From: Polyangia bacterium | Lineage (GTDB): Bacteria > Myxococcota_A > Polyangia > Nannocystales > Nannocystaceae | DNA length: 64,000 bases | Assembly (NCBI GenBank): GCA_030429545.1 | Contig: JAUIFF010000002.1 | Span: forward strand, 186,001 to 250,000 | Direction of reading: 5' to 3' | In this document: positions 31,882 to 41,228 of the stretch, one piece after another | How positions within the stretch are numbered: position 1 is the stretch's first letter | How the letters are laid out: every line of letters begins with the position of its first letter | Notes under the pieces: model-generated | The model's database searches: none | What the model saw: the letters and a program-made list of their open reading frames with translations, nothing else | Told to the model about the DNA's origin: nothing | Translations under genes and position numbers: made by a program

Positions 31882-33570
31882 ATGTATCACGACTTTTTGA
31901 TCCTCGGTGGTGCCGGATTGGTCGGTACCCAGGTGGTGCGCCACATTGTCAAAACCTTGGAGCCGCGGCGGATCGTCGTCGCTTCCCTGCGTGAGCACGA
32001 GGCCCGCGATGCCTGTTCGCGGTTTGAGCGGGAGTTCGGCGACCGGGTTTGCTTTGTCCCCGCGTTTGGCAACCTGTTTGTGCCGACCGAGCTCGCCAAC
32101 GCTGCCCGCGGCGAGTTGCTCGGCGATGCGAGCCTGCGCTCTAAACTTCTCAATGCCGCCTACGGAACGTTTGAGGAGGCGTACAAGCAAAACCATCTCG
32201 TACAAATGGTGCGTATGCATCGACCCGAGGTCATTGTCGACGCGGTCAACACGGCCACCGGGTTTTCCTACCAGGACATTTTTGATGGGGCGGCCAAGGT
32301 TCGGGAGTGGATCGGCGACGACGGATTCTCGCCCGAAGGCACGGCCGACCTAGAGACGTTTTTGCTGTCGCAGTCGGTGCCCCAGCTGATTCGCCACGTC
32401 CGTTTTGTCCACCGCGCGACCACCGAGTACGGCACCCGTGTCTACCTCAAGGTCGGTACCACCGGCACCGGTGGGATGGGCATGAACATCCCCTATACCC
32501 ACAGCGAGGACCGGCCTTCCAAGAAGTTGTTGGCCAAAAACGAGGCCGCGTTTGGCCACACCGGGCTGTTGTTTTTGCTCGCCCGTACCCCGGGGGCACC
32601 GATCGTCAAAGAGGTCAAGCCGGCGGCGATGATCGGCTACCGGGCGGTCGAGGTTAAAACCGTGACCGACAAGCACCAAAACTCCGACCTCTACCGCCCG
32701 CAAAAGTTTGTGGTCGAGTCGGGCAAGGTCCTCAGTTTACGTGATGATGCATCGAACTATGAACTCGATGGCACACTCAAGGTTGCGGTGGTCGACACCG
32801 GTGAAAACGGGGTGTTTACCCGCGGCGAGTTCTCGGCAATTACCGCGCTCGGGCAGATGGAGTACGTCACCCCCGAGGAGATTGCGGCGATCGTCGTGCG
32901 CGAGCTTCGGGGGGCGACCACCGGGCGCGACATCATTTCGGCGCTCGACGGTGCGGTGCTCGACCCGAGCTACAAGGCGGGGTTGGTCCGCGGCGTTGCG
33001 CTCAAAGACTTGGAGACCGTCGAAGCCCAGTCGCTGAGCGAACAAAACGGGGTGCCCTCGATCGCGCTTGGCCGCCTAGGCCCGCCCGAGTTGTCCAAGC
33101 TGTTGTTTGAGGGGGCGCTGCTGCAAAAGGTCTACGGGACCATGGAGGCGATTGCCCGCGATCGCCAGCCGCTGCAGGCGATGGCCCAGGAACTCGCAGA
33201 CGTGCTCGAAGAGACACAAGTTGGCAAGGTCGCTGCGTCGATCGGGATTCCGGTGCTGCTTCCCGACGGCAAGACCTTGCTTCGCGGACCGCGGATCAAC
33301 GTGCCGGAGATCCTCGGCCGCAATACCGCGGTCGAAGTTTCCGACAAGCTGCGAGACACGTGGGCGCGCAAGGGCTGGATCGACCTACGACCTGCCCACA
33401 TGCGCACGTGGCGAGAGTGGATCAGCAAGATGGTCCAGGCCCGCACCGACCTCCGGCGTGCCGGCTCGGCGGCAGCCACCATCAACTCATACATGAGCGA
33501 CAAGTTTGAGCTCGGTGAGGTCGTCGCCTGGATCTTTAACAATGTGATGCACGGCTACCGCGTGAAGTAG
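31882..33570 (+). CDS. NAD(P)-binding Rossmann-fold protein
   Basis: 562 residues from the ATG at 31882, which has a GGAGG-type ribosome binding site; the longer frame upstream is unlikely. The N-terminus (FLILGGAGLVGTQVVRHIV) is a GxxGxxG nucleotide-binding loop of the SDR/epimerase type, and the VVxASLREHEAR segment would read the cofactor ribose. The C-terminal 300 residues are unlike ordinary SDRs and I do not recognise them. Probably an oxidoreductase or isomerase of a long, little-studied family. A hairpin follows the stop by ten bases. Confidence 0.72.
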   Translation: MYHDFLILGGAGLVGTQVVRHIVKTLEPRRIVVASLREHEARDACSRFEREFGDRVCFVPAFGNLFVPTELANAARGELLGDASLRSKLLNAAYGTFEEAYKQNHLVQMVRMHRPEVIVDAVNTATGFSYQDIFDGAAKVREWIGDDGFSPEGTADLETFLLSQSVPQLIRHVRFVHRATTEYGTRVYLKVGTTGTGGMGMNIPYTHSEDRPSKKLLAKNEAAFGHTGLLFLLARTPGAPIVKEVKPAAMIGYRAVEVKTVTDKHQNSDLYRPQKFVVESGKVLSLRDDASNYELDGTLKVAVVDTGENGVFTRGEFSAITALGQMEYVTPEEIAAIVVRELRGATTGRDIISALDGAVLDPSYKAGLVRGVALKDLETVEAQSLSEQNGVPSIALGRLGPPELSKLLFEGALLQKVYGTMEAIARDRQPLQAMAQELADVLEETQVGKVAASIGIPVLLPDGKTLLRGPRINVPEILGRNTAVEVSDKLRDTWARKGWIDLRPAHMRTWREWISKMVQARTDLRRAGSAAATINSYMSDKFELGEVVAWIFNNVMHGYRVK

Positions 33571-33579
33571 GCGGCCCGG

Positions 33580-33605
33580 GTGTCGCCAGCGAACGTTGGC
33601 GACAC
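33580..33605. terminator. Hairpin after the Rossmann-fold gene
   Basis: GTGTCGCCA (33580-33588) and TGGCGACAC (33597-33605) form a perfect nine-base stem with an eight-base loop between two convergent genes. No T run, so it may be a transcript-stabilising hairpin or a weak terminator. Confidence 0.5.
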
Positions 33606-33636
33606 GTAGCATGTATCTACAATTTCCTTGGTCCTG

Positions 33637-34551
33637 CTAAAAGCGGCCGTGGAGCAGCAGCCCGCCTGGAGACCCGGCCACCGGGACCATCGGGGCAACG
33701 CTCACACGTTGCTGTTTGGCGCGCTTGCGATCGATGCCGATCATCACTCCGCCGGCAATCGTCAGCGCGATGCCTGCGGCGAGGGTTCCGATACCCGCGG
33801 GCCGGAGGTTGAGGAGGTCAAGGGGATCGCTCGAGCGTGGACGCTCGCCATAGGCGATCAACCCGATCCCGGCACCGACACCGACGATGCCACCCACGAG
33901 GACACCAATGCCGGCCTTGCCGAGACCCTTGAGCTTGCGCGGGTCGTCGACCGGCTCGGTCGTTGTCTGCGTCGTGGGCTCAGTGGCGGTGTCCGTGGTT
34001 GATTCTGGCGGGGGCTCGCCCGAGTTGGGCACCCCACGATCCGGGTAGAGTTGTTGAATGAGGGTGCCGAACTCCTTCTGAACTTGGACCACGAGTTCAC
34101 TGGCGGTGCAGAGTTTGCAATCGACATCGCGGGTTGCTCCCTCGACTGGAGTGCCAGCTTTTTCGGCGATCAGCGTTGCCGTGTACCCTGAAGTGCCTTC
34201 GATTGGTTGTAGAGTCACACGAATCAACATGTAGTCGGGCACGCGGGCCGGTATCAGGCCGACGCTCTCGAGGACAAACTTGGTACGGATCATCACCTGT
34301 TCTTCGATGAGCTCCGGGTCGCTACTGAGTTCACTGGTGTCGCAGACAACCATGACCTGTAGCTGGCTGACAACATCCTCGTCGCTATCGGCCGGCGCAT
34401 CGGCGGGTTGTGTTTCTGCGGCTGGCTCAGTTTGTGTCTCTTGAGCCAGGCCATTTGTTGGTGCCAACAGGCAACACGCAGTTGTGCCCATGGCGACAAG
34501 CCGAGTCGCGGGGCTGTGAGATTTTCGTGAGGGTTGCCGGTGAAACATCAT
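33637..34551 (-). CDS. Exported protein with C-terminal membrane hairpin, unknown
   Basis: 304 residues from the ATG pair at 34551/34548; a longer frame upstream lacks coding character. A signal peptide (LVAMGTTACCLLAPTNGLAQ) leads to an acidic linker, a soluble domain (VVSQLQVMVVCDTSELSSD...) with a Cys pair (CKLC), a Thr/Glu-rich linker and a Gly-rich double membrane segment (AGIGVLVGGIVGVGAGIGLIAYG, then GIGTLAAGIALTIAGGVMIG). This layout is common in myxobacterial proteins of unknown function. It lies downstream of, and on the same strand as, the next gene at 34649. Confidence 0.68.
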   Translation of the reverse strand: MMFHRQPSRKSHSPATRLVAMGTTACCLLAPTNGLAQETQTEPAAETQPADAPADSDEDVVSQLQVMVVCDTSELSSDPELIEEQVMIRTKFVLESVGLIPARVPDYMLIRVTLQPIEGTSGYTATLIAEKAGTPVEGATRDVDCKLCTASELVVQVQKEFGTLIQQLYPDRGVPNSGEPPPESTTDTATEPTTQTTTEPVDDPRKLKGLGKAGIGVLVGGIVGVGAGIGLIAYGERPRSSDPLDLLNLRPAGIGTLAAGIALTIAGGVMIGIDRKRAKQQRVSVAPMVPVAGSPGGLLLHGRF

Positions 34552-34648
34552 CAGGCGATAGGTCGAGTATACCGGCCCGACACCAAAAAGGCTTGTATCA
34601 GCACCGAATGGTGTGGACACAACCTTACAGATGACCACAACAACGTGG

Positions 34649-35224
34649 CTATGCGCCACGGTAAGGATCGAGTCGCCATCCGAGCAGGGCAAACTCGAAC
34701 CGCTTGAGCTCATACATCGTGCGCTGCAACTCTTCGAACACGAGGTTGAGATCTGGTGCGGGGGGATACAACATCTGTTCCCACGGGTCGTCGCTTCGAT
34801 CAAACACGCCGCGTTTTAGGAGCACGCCGCGAAACGGTGTGAGCGACAGGCCTAGGTTGTAGAGGTACTCGAGGTCGCAACGACCTAGGTGCTTGAAAAG
34901 GTGCATCCACTCCCACAGCGCGCGCCGGGCATCACACAGGGCGTTGTCGTATTCGGCAAATCGCTCGCGTCGGCCCCAGGGGGTATCGCTCAGGGCGGGC
35001 GAAAATCGCAGCAATGGCGTCTCGAGTTGGAGCCGAAGTAAACGTGTCTGTTCGACCAGGTAGGCGAGTTGTGGACTGAGGTGACCCAGCTTACGCGGGC
35101 CGAGATCGTCATTGGCCCGCGACAGTGCCCGCAACCGCGCTGCTTGGCGACGCCGGCGGACATACCAGCGGACGGTGGCAGCCGCGGTGGCAACTGCTGC
35201 CGTCGCAGTGGCCTCAAGGCTCAA
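34649..35224 (-). CDS. Helical protein with N-terminal Ala-rich segment, unknown
   Basis: 191 residues. A short N-terminal hydrophobic Ala-rich helix is followed by a basic WYVRRRRQAARLRAL stretch and then a mostly helical domain rich in Leu and Arg (LVEQTRLLRLQLETPLL, ALWEWMHLFKHLGRC). No family recognised. The N-terminus could anchor the protein, with the basic stretch on the cytoplasmic side. It is separated from the peroxiredoxin operon by the terminator at 35378. Confidence 0.6.
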   Translation of the reverse strand: MSLEATATAAVATAAATVRWYVRRRRQAARLRALSRANDDLGPRKLGHLSPQLAYLVEQTRLLRLQLETPLLRFSPALSDTPWGRRERFAEYDNALCDARRALWEWMHLFKHLGRCDLEYLYNLGLSLTPFRGVLLKRGVFDRSDDPWEQMLYPPAPDLNLVFEELQRTMYELKRFEFALLGWRLDPYRGA

Positions 35225-35377
35225 CGTCGAGCCTCGGTAAGCAGAGAGTGTAGGCAGCGAATCAATGGACCTCTTTCAACATGTGGGATGGTTGCCAGTC
35301 TCACAAGCGATTGGGTTTGTGGGGCAGGTCGGGTGCTTTGGACCCCAGTCGTGGGTGGCCGGCCGGTTGCACCAACT

Positions 35378-35408
35378 AAAACGCCGCCACCTCCTAGGAG
35401 GTGACGGC
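35378..35408 (-). terminator. Terminator of the peroxide-defence operon
   Basis: On the minus strand GCCGTCACCTCC pairs with GGAGGTGGCGGC (12 bp with one mismatch, tight TA-containing loop) followed by GTTTTAG. It lies about 90 bases past the peroxiredoxin stop. Confidence 0.78.
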
Positions 35409-35499
35409 ATCGCCTACAAAAAAGTCTGTTTGCGGGACTTGGTACCGCGCCGGTCAGCCAGCCTGTGGCTGTTGCACGTGCACGGATTTTGGCAGGCAG

Positions 35500-35985
35500 C
35501 TAGGAAGCTGCGTTCGCACCGAGCTTTTGCACGGCGGCCTTGACCTCGTCGTAGTTGGGTTCGACGCCCGGATTGGGAGCGACCCACGTGTAGGCGAGTT
35601 TGCCCTCGGCGTCGACGATAAACACCGAGCGCTTGGCGGCCGTGTAGCCTGTGAGCCCGGCGAAGTCATCGTGGGCAACGCCGTAGGCCTGGGTGGCCGC
35701 ACGGGCATAGTCGGAAAGGATCGGGAAGTTGAGGTTGTTTTTGCTGGCGAACGCCGCGTTGGCAAACGGGGCGTCGACGCAGATCCCTAGGACGGTCGCG
35801 TTGAGGTCGTTGAGGGCCGCAAGCGAGTCGCGGAAGGTGCAAAGCTCCTTCTCGCACACGCCGGTGAACGCTGCCGGAAAGAACGCGACGACGACGGCCT
35901 TTCCGCGCAAACCCGACAGTGTCACGGTTTCGCGGGCGGTGTTGGGGAGGGAAAAGTCGGGGGCTTCAGATCCGATCTCGGGCAT
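35500..35985 (-). CDS. Peroxiredoxin (AhpE/BCP type)
   Basis: 161 residues. The thioredoxin-fold peroxidase signature FFPAAFTGVCEKELC gives Thr41 and the peroxidatic Cys44, with a possible resolving Cys49 five residues on as in BCP proteins; the RSVFIVD strand later supplies the conserved Arg. It reduces H2O2 and organic hydroperoxides. It is the last gene of a four-gene set, 32 bases after DUF3501, and is followed by a terminator. The set as a whole points to peroxide detoxification. Confidence 0.92.
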   Translation of the reverse strand: MPEIGSEAPDFSLPNTARETVTLSGLRGKAVVVAFFPAAFTGVCEKELCTFRDSLAALNDLNATVLGICVDAPFANAAFASKNNLNFPILSDYARAATQAYGVAHDDFAGLTGYTAAKRSVFIVDAEGKLAYTWVAPNPGVEPNYDEVKAAVQKLGANAAS

Positions 35986-36017
35986 GGTGCTTGTCCTTGG
36001 TGCACGAAAGCGTGCAG

Positions 36018-36569
36018 TTACATGTTGTTGAGGTCTTCACGCAGTGCCGCCTGTTGCTCGGCACTGAGAACTTGTTCGACGCTGAGGTCGGGGTGGTCGC
36101 TGCCGCAGGCCACGGGCGCCTGACCAGCGACGGGAAACTTGAGGTATTGGACCGACGACAGCCGGGTATCGCCGACCTGGCGTGGGTCGAAGGTCGGGCG
36201 CACCTTGGTGCCGTCGGCAAGTTTGACATACAAGTGTTCGACGAGGTTGAGCCAGGCGGTCAGTTTTTGGTCGCGGACGGCCGGATCGTCGATGCCGATC
36301 AGCAGCGTACAACCCAGCTCTCCCGGGCCCCCCAATAGTTCGTTGTAGGTCTTGAGCTCGTGGGCAATGTCGGCCTCGCGGACGATTTTTTCGGTCCGTA
36401 CCATCTCCAAAACCTGGTAGCGGACGGTTGTGTCGTTCTCGAACAAAAACGCCAGACAATCGGCATGGACCCGGCGCAGGCGCTTGGCTTCCATGGCCTG
36501 GGCACGGATCTGCGAGCGCTGTTCTTCGTAGGTGACGTAGTCGAGGATTTCGGAGCGCTGGACGGTCAT
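36018..36569 (-). CDS. DUF3501 family protein
   Basis: 183 residues. MTVQRSEILDYVTYEEQRSQI, RRVHADCLAFLFENDTT and LSAEQQAALREDL match the conserved blocks of DUF3501. The biochemical role is not known, but the family is found next to rubrerythrin and GlpC/HdrD-like Fe-S proteins, exactly as here. Its start overlaps the stop of the Fe-S protein by ATGA, so the two are coupled and probably form a complex or pathway step. Confidence 0.88.
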   Translation of the reverse strand: MTVQRSEILDYVTYEEQRSQIRAQAMEAKRLRRVHADCLAFLFENDTTVRYQVLEMVRTEKIVREADIAHELKTYNELLGGPGELGCTLLIGIDDPAVRDQKLTAWLNLVEHLYVKLADGTKVRPTFDPRQVGDTRLSSVQYLKFPVAGQAPVACGSDHPDLSVEQVLSAEQQAALREDLNNM

Positions 36570-37948
36570 GATGATGGTTCGCTGTCGGAGGTTGGAGCGG
36601 ACGGTAATATGTCGGAAAAACCATCTTCGCGGTAGGCCCGGGCAAGCACCGACATCGGGTGGAGCGGGCGCACGCCGGCGTGTTGCTCAAATTGCACGGC
36701 GGCCAGCGGGCAGTCGGTAACCCACACCTGGGCCTGCTGCTCGGCCATTTGGTCGAAGGCTTTTTTGCCGATTCGGGCCGAGGGTTCAAACCCCTCGACC
36801 GTCATGGCGTAGGTCCCGTTGTGGCCACAGCACTCGAGCACGTTGTCGACGGCCTTGACCCCGGGAATTTTGCGAATCAGGTTGCGACCGCGAAAACCGA
36901 CGGCCTGGGCCCGCAGGTGGCAGGGTGCGTGGTAGGCCACCTGTTCGCCGGGAGAGGATTTGAAGTCGGTGTTGAAGCGCTCTTGTTTGCGGATCGACCA
37001 CAAAAACTCGCCCGGGTCGACCACGGCTTCGGACAGCTGCTGGGCGCGTTCGCGGTCGATTCCCTGCAACAGCTCCGGCCACTCGCGGCGCATCATCATC
37101 GAGCAGGTCGGGTTGATGGCCATGACCTTGGCTCCGGCGTCGACGTGGGGCATGAGGATGTCGAGGTTGTGGCCGGCCTGTTTGCGCAGGGTGTCCAAGT
37201 CGCCATGTTCCCAGGCCGGCATGCCGCAACAGCGCAGGCCGGCGGCACAGCGTACTTCGACCCCATTTTTTTCCATTACCTCGATGGTGTCGCGCCCGAG
37301 CTGGGGCTCGTTGTGCTGGACGTAGCAGGTCTGAAACAGCACCACCTCACCCGGTGTATCTGCAACCGTTTTGGGATCGGCGATTCGGTCCTCGGTTTTG
37401 GCCCAGCGCTCAAAAGTTTGCCCGGCGAAATCGGGAAGTTGTTTTTCGCGGTGGATCCCCAGCACCTTCTCCATAAACCAGCGGTGGAGCTTGACCCGGT
37501 TCATGGCGTTGGCGAGGCCGAGCGACGAGCGGGCCATGGCACCGGTACGGTCGGGGTTGCCGAGCACCTTCTCGCGTAGGCTGGTGCCGTGGTCGCGGGC
37601 CTGGATCGCCCGGTAGCGGTGCACGAGCTTCGGGAAGTCGAGTTGAAACTCGTGGCTGTCGCGCGGGGTGTAGGGGCACTGGACTTCGCACAGTTTGCAC
37701 TGAAAGCAGGCGTCCATGACCTTGGCGGTGTCCTTGCCGTCGAGCTTGCGGACGTCGCCGTCGTACTTGTTGTCGAGCAGGTCAAACAGGTTGGGAAACG
37801 AGTCGCAGTACTTAAAGCACATGCGACAGCCGTGGCAGACCTCGAACACCCGCGTAATCTCGCCGGCGAGGGCCTCCTTGTCCCAGTAGCGCGGATCGGA
37901 GGGGTCGTAGCAAAGACCTTCGGTTGGCTGGTACGAGATATTGGCCAT
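36566..37948 (-). CDS. Heterodisulfide reductase/GlpC-like iron-sulfur protein
   Basis: 460 residues from the ATG at 37948 (a TTG four codons earlier is in frame). Two ferredoxin-type [4Fe-4S] motifs lie near the N-terminus, CHGCRMCFKYC and CFQCKLCEVQC. Two CCG domains follow, with LRCCGMPAW and LECCGHNGT, the signature of the HdrD/GlpC family that moves electrons between Fe-S clusters, thiols and quinones. No membrane anchor is visible. In this operon it could supply electrons to rubrerythrin or use its product; that role is inferred from conserved neighbourhood, not shown. Coupled to DUF3501 downstream. Confidence 0.88.
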   Translation of the reverse strand: MANISYQPTEGLCYDPSDPRYWDKEALAGEITRVFEVCHGCRMCFKYCDSFPNLFDLLDNKYDGDVRKLDGKDTAKVMDACFQCKLCEVQCPYTPRDSHEFQLDFPKLVHRYRAIQARDHGTSLREKVLGNPDRTGAMARSSLGLANAMNRVKLHRWFMEKVLGIHREKQLPDFAGQTFERWAKTEDRIADPKTVADTPGEVVLFQTCYVQHNEPQLGRDTIEVMEKNGVEVRCAAGLRCCGMPAWEHGDLDTLRKQAGHNLDILMPHVDAGAKVMAINPTCSMMMRREWPELLQGIDRERAQQLSEAVVDPGEFLWSIRKQERFNTDFKSSPGEQVAYHAPCHLRAQAVGFRGRNLIRKIPGVKAVDNVLECCGHNGTYAMTVEGFEPSARIGKKAFDQMAEQQAQVWVTDCPLAAVQFEQHAGVRPLHPMSVLARAYREDGFSDILPSAPTSDSEPSS

Positions 37949-38031
37949 GGCGGTACCCAAAAATGGTCGTGACGGACAAACGACGCAGGCCCCATGACAT
38001 GGTGCACTGCGTCGTTGCTGTTACATGGAGT

Positions 38032-38454
38032 TTACGAGATGTCGTCGAGCAGCGCTTGGAAGCGGCCGGCGTGGGACTTCTCGGCCTTGGCGAGGGTCTC
38101 AAACCAGTCGGCGATCTCCTCAAACCCCTCTTCGCGGGCGGTCTTGGCCATACCGGGGTACATATCGGTGTACTCGTGGGTCTCGCCAGCAACGGCCGCG
38201 GCGAGGTTTTTCTCGGTCGAACCGATCGGCAGGTCCGTGGCCGGGTCGCCGACGCGCTTGAGATAGTCGAGGTGCCCGTGGGCGTGACCGGTCTCGCCTT
38301 CGGCGGTGTCACGGAAGTTGCCGGCAACCTCCGGGTAGCCCTCGACGTCGGCAACTTTGGCGAAGTAGAGGTAACGGCGGTTGGCCTGCGACTCGCCGGC
38401 GAACGCGTCTTTGAGGTTTTGATGGGTCTTGGAGCCTTTGAGATCAGCTTTCAT
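38032..38454 (-). CDS. Rubrerythrin (diiron peroxidase, no rubredoxin domain)
   Basis: 140 residues. The four-helix diiron ligands are in place: E21, E54 and H57 (AEGETGHAH), E91 (AGETHEY), E125 and H128 (AKAEKSHA). The family's usual C-terminal rubredoxin CxxC domain is missing, so electrons must come from another protein, possibly the Fe-S protein encoded next. It reduces H2O2 to water. It is the first gene of the four-gene set; about 70-80 bases separate it from the next start. Confidence 0.93.
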   Translation of the reverse strand: MKADLKGSKTHQNLKDAFAGESQANRRYLYFAKVADVEGYPEVAGNFRDTAEGETGHAHGHLDYLKRVGDPATDLPIGSTEKNLAAAVAGETHEYTDMYPGMAKTAREEGFEEIADWFETLAKAEKSHAGRFQALLDDIS

Positions 38455-38752
38455 GGAAAATCTCCTGCGTCTTGAAGTTGGCCCGGCAAAAGTTTGCGCC
38501 AGTGGGGAGCCGGCAGCGGGCCAAAAAACACGCGCAAGTGCGCGCTGGCATGGTCTAACACGGTTGGTTCGGTGATGGAACGCCCACAGTCGGGTGCGGG
38601 GGGCGCAAGATGGACGCTCGAGTGATCCAGCGGGCGAGCTAGCTCACTGAAGACCGGAGCCGACGCTCGATTTGTTGTGTGTGCAATGTTTTGCAAGCCC
38701 CGCCGACGGATGTCGGCGTGGGCAACACGTCCAAGTTGTGAGTGGCAGACGG

Positions 38753-40300
38753 CTAATAGGCCTTGGCCATCAACACCCGCTGGCGGCTCGGCTTGCCGCT
38801 AAAGACACACTTGCCCTCCTCGGGCTCGGGCCCTTGGCCAGGCAGCGGGACACAGCGGATCGTCACCTTGGTCTGGGCCTTGATCGCCGCCTCGGTCTCG
38901 GCGGTGCCGTCCCAGTGGCACCAGGCAAACGTGCTCTGCTCGCCGGCAAAGACTTTCAAAAACTCGTCCCAGGTATCGATGGTGACGGTCTGCTCCTGCA
39001 TGCGGGTGCGGGCGCGGGCCAACAACTCGTTCTGGAACAGCAGCATCCGCTCGCGGATCCCGGCGACAAACTCATCTTGGGCCAGGAATTGCTTGCCCTC
39101 GCCGGCGGCCGAGTCGACACGCATTTTGATGCACACTTGGCCCTTTTCGAGGTCGCGGGGGCCGAGCTCGACGCGCAGGGGGACGCCGCGTTGTTCCCAA
39201 TAAAAGTACTTGGCGCCCGGACGCATGTCGCGTTCGTCGATGACGACCTCCAAAAAGTCGCGGTAGCGGCAGTCGCTGGGGGCGATGTCGATGGCCTGTA
39301 GTTGCGTACGCAAGCTTTTCGCGGCCTCGAGCACGCGTTCACGTTGCTCGTCGTTGCGAAAGATCGGCACGATCACCACGTGAATCGGGGCCACGCGGGG
39401 TGGCAACACCAGCCCGTTGTCGTCGGAGTGGGTCATGACAAGGCCGCCGATCAGCCGGGTGCTCACGCCCCACGAGGTTTGCCAGACGTACTCCATCTCG
39501 CCCTCGGCGGTTTGGTATTTGACATCAAAGGCCTTGCCAAAGTTTTGCCCGAGGTCGTGGCTGGTGCCGGCCTGTAGCGCCTTGCCGTCCTGCATCATCG
39601 CCTCGATACACAGGCTTTGCAGGGCGCCGGCAAACTTCTCCGACTCGGTTTTGACACCGCGGACCACCGGCACTCCGAGGATCTCCTCGGCGAAGTCGCC
39701 GTAGATGTCGAGCATCCGGCGGACCTCCTGTTTGGCCTCCTCGTGCGAGGAGTGGGCGGTGTGGCCCTCTTGCCACAAAAACTCGGTGGTTCGCAAAAAC
39801 AGCCGGGTGCGTTTTTCCCAGCGCATCACGTTGGCCCACTGGTTGATCAACAGCGGGAGGTCGCGGTGGCTCTCGATCCACTTGGCAAAAAAGTGGCCGA
39901 TGATGGTTTCGCTGGTCGGGCGGACGACGTAGGGCTCTTCGAGTTTTTCACCGCCGGCGTGGGTGACCACCGCGAGCTCGGGGGCAAAGCCCTCGACGTG
40001 CTCGGCCTCTTTGGTGATGAAGCTTTGGGGCACGAGCACGGGGAAGTAGGCGTTTTGGTGGCCAGTGGCTTTAAACCGGGCATCTAAGTCGCGTTGGATC
40101 TTTTCCCAAATGGCGTAGCCGTGGGGTTTGATGACCATACAACCTTTGACGACCTTGGCCGGCTCGGCGAGGCCCGACTCGCGGACGACATCCTGGTACC
40201 ACTGCGGATAGTCTGCAGCCCGGGTAGCGATGGTTTGCTTGCCCTGTTTGCCCTTGGCCTTGCCCTGCTTGCCTTGCTTGCCTTTGCCCTGCTTGCTCAT
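38753..40300 (-). CDS. proS: Prolyl-tRNA synthetase, archaeal/eukaryote-like type
   Basis: 515 residues from the ATG at 40300. Class II motifs are present (motif 2 with VRPTSETII...[16 protein letters not shown], then [10 protein letters not shown], and motif 3 region near [27 protein letters not shown]). The absence of the bacterial editing insertion and the C-terminal zinc-like domain ending in a Tyr (LMAKAY) mark the ProS type 3 form found in archaea, eukaryotes and some bacteria. The N-terminus carries a run of KQGK repeats of about 20 residues not needed for catalysis and probably RNA-binding. No neighbour is related. Confidence 0.92.
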   Translation of the reverse strand: MSKQGKGKQGKQGKAKGKQGKQTIATRAADYPQWYQDVVRESGLAEPAKVVKGCMVIKPHGYAIWEKIQRDLDARFKATGHQNAYFPVLVPQSFITKEAEHVEGFAPELAVVTHAGGEKLEEPYVVRPTSETIIGHFFAKWIESHRDLPLLINQWANVMRWEKRTRLFLRTTEFLWQEGHTAHSSHEEAKQEVRRMLDIYGDFAEEILGVPVVRGVKTESEKFAGALQSLCIEAMMQDGKALQAGTSHDLGQNFGKAFDVKYQTAEGEMEYVWQTSWGVSTRLIGGLVMTHSDDNGLVLPPRVAPIHVVIVPIFRNDEQRERVLEAAKSLRTQLQAIDIAPSDCRYRDFLEVVIDERDMRPGAKYFYWEQRGVPLRVELGPRDLEKGQVCIKMRVDSAAGEGKQFLAQDEFVAGIRERMLLFQNELLARARTRMQEQTVTIDTWDEFLKVFAGEQSTFAWCHWDGTAETEAAIKAQTKVTIRCVPLPGQGPEPEEGKCVFSGKPSRQRVLMAKAY

Positions 40301-40423
40301 GATGGGGCGGAGGATGCCGGTGCGGGGCAGGGGTTGCAAGATTGCGATCGGCGTTTTCGCAGGGGTGTTCGGCGTTTTTTACTTGCCCGGTCGGTTGCCG
40401 CGACAAACCGGTATACCGGTGGC

Positions 40424-41146
40424 ATGCAAAGCCCGCCCGAAGTCACCGACATGGCCTCCTGGTTGCAAGCCCGCAAGCAATTGCTAGCCCGCGAGAAGGA
40501 ACTCACGCGCCTGCGTGACGAGGTCAGTGCCCTGCGCCGGGCCCTGCCGCGTCGCCGCCTGCAAACCGAGTATGTGTTTGACGGCCAAAACGGCCCCACG
40601 CCGCTTATCGAGCTGTTTGATGGATGTAGCCAGCTGGTGGTCTACCACTTCATGTTTGGTCCCGAGTGGGAGGCAGGTTGTCCGAGTTGTTCGTTTTGGG
40701 CCGACCACTTCGACGCCCATATCCCGCACTTGCGTGCCCGCGATACCGGGTTTGCCGTGGTCTCCCGCGGGCCGCTCACGAGTTTGCAGGCCTACCAAAA
40801 ACGTATGGGTTGGCAGTTTACTTGGGTGTCCTCGGCCAACAACACGTTCAACCATGACTTCGCGGTTTCGTTTACCCCGGAGGAGGTCGAGAGCAAACGC
40901 CGGGTGTACAACTTTGGGACGATGACGGCCCATCCCGAGATGCCGGGTGTCAGCGTGTTTAGCCGCGACGGTGACACCATTTTCCACACCTACTCGACCT
41001 ACGGTCGCGGTCTCGACATTCTCAACGGTGCCTACCATCTCCTCGACCTCACACCCAAGGGGCGCGACGAGGCGGAATTTCCGTTTCCGATGGCCTGGGT
41101 TCGGCGTCACGACGAGTACGGCGATCCAAGCAAAGGATATATGTAG
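40424..41146 (+). CDS. DUF899 thioredoxin-fold protein
   Basis: 240 residues from the ATG at 40424 (MQSPPEV); MASWLQ nine codons on is the alternative. WLQARKQLLAREKELTRLRDE, then FDGCSQLVVYHFMFGP, CPSCSFWADHF and RRVYNFGT match DUF899, a family distantly related to AhpC/thioredoxin with a conserved CPSC motif in place of CxxC of thioredoxin. Often called a predicted thiol-disulfide oxidoreductase-like protein; activity not established. The gene ends in a shared terminator with the convergent exported protein. Confidence 0.87.
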   Translation: MQSPPEVTDMASWLQARKQLLAREKELTRLRDEVSALRRALPRRRLQTEYVFDGQNGPTPLIELFDGCSQLVVYHFMFGPEWEAGCPSCSFWADHFDAHIPHLRARDTGFAVVSRGPLTSLQAYQKRMGWQFTWVSSANNTFNHDFAVSFTPEEVESKRRVYNFGTMTAHPEMPGVSVFSRDGDTIFHTYSTYGRGLDILNGAYHLLDLTPKGRDEAEFPFPMAWVRRHDEYGDPSKGYM

Positions 41147-41175
41147 TGGCAATTATCTACATGTAGAAGCAAATA

Positions 41176-41204
41176 AAAACGGGAAGGCCTGGGCCTCCCC
41201 GTTT
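41176..41204. terminator. Bidirectional terminator
   Basis: AAACGGGAAGGCC pairs with GGCCTCCCCGTTT with one mismatch. A runs on the left and T runs on the right serve both convergent genes. Confidence 0.85.
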
Positions 41205-41228
41205 GTGTGGCGCTCCCGAGTGGTCAGC

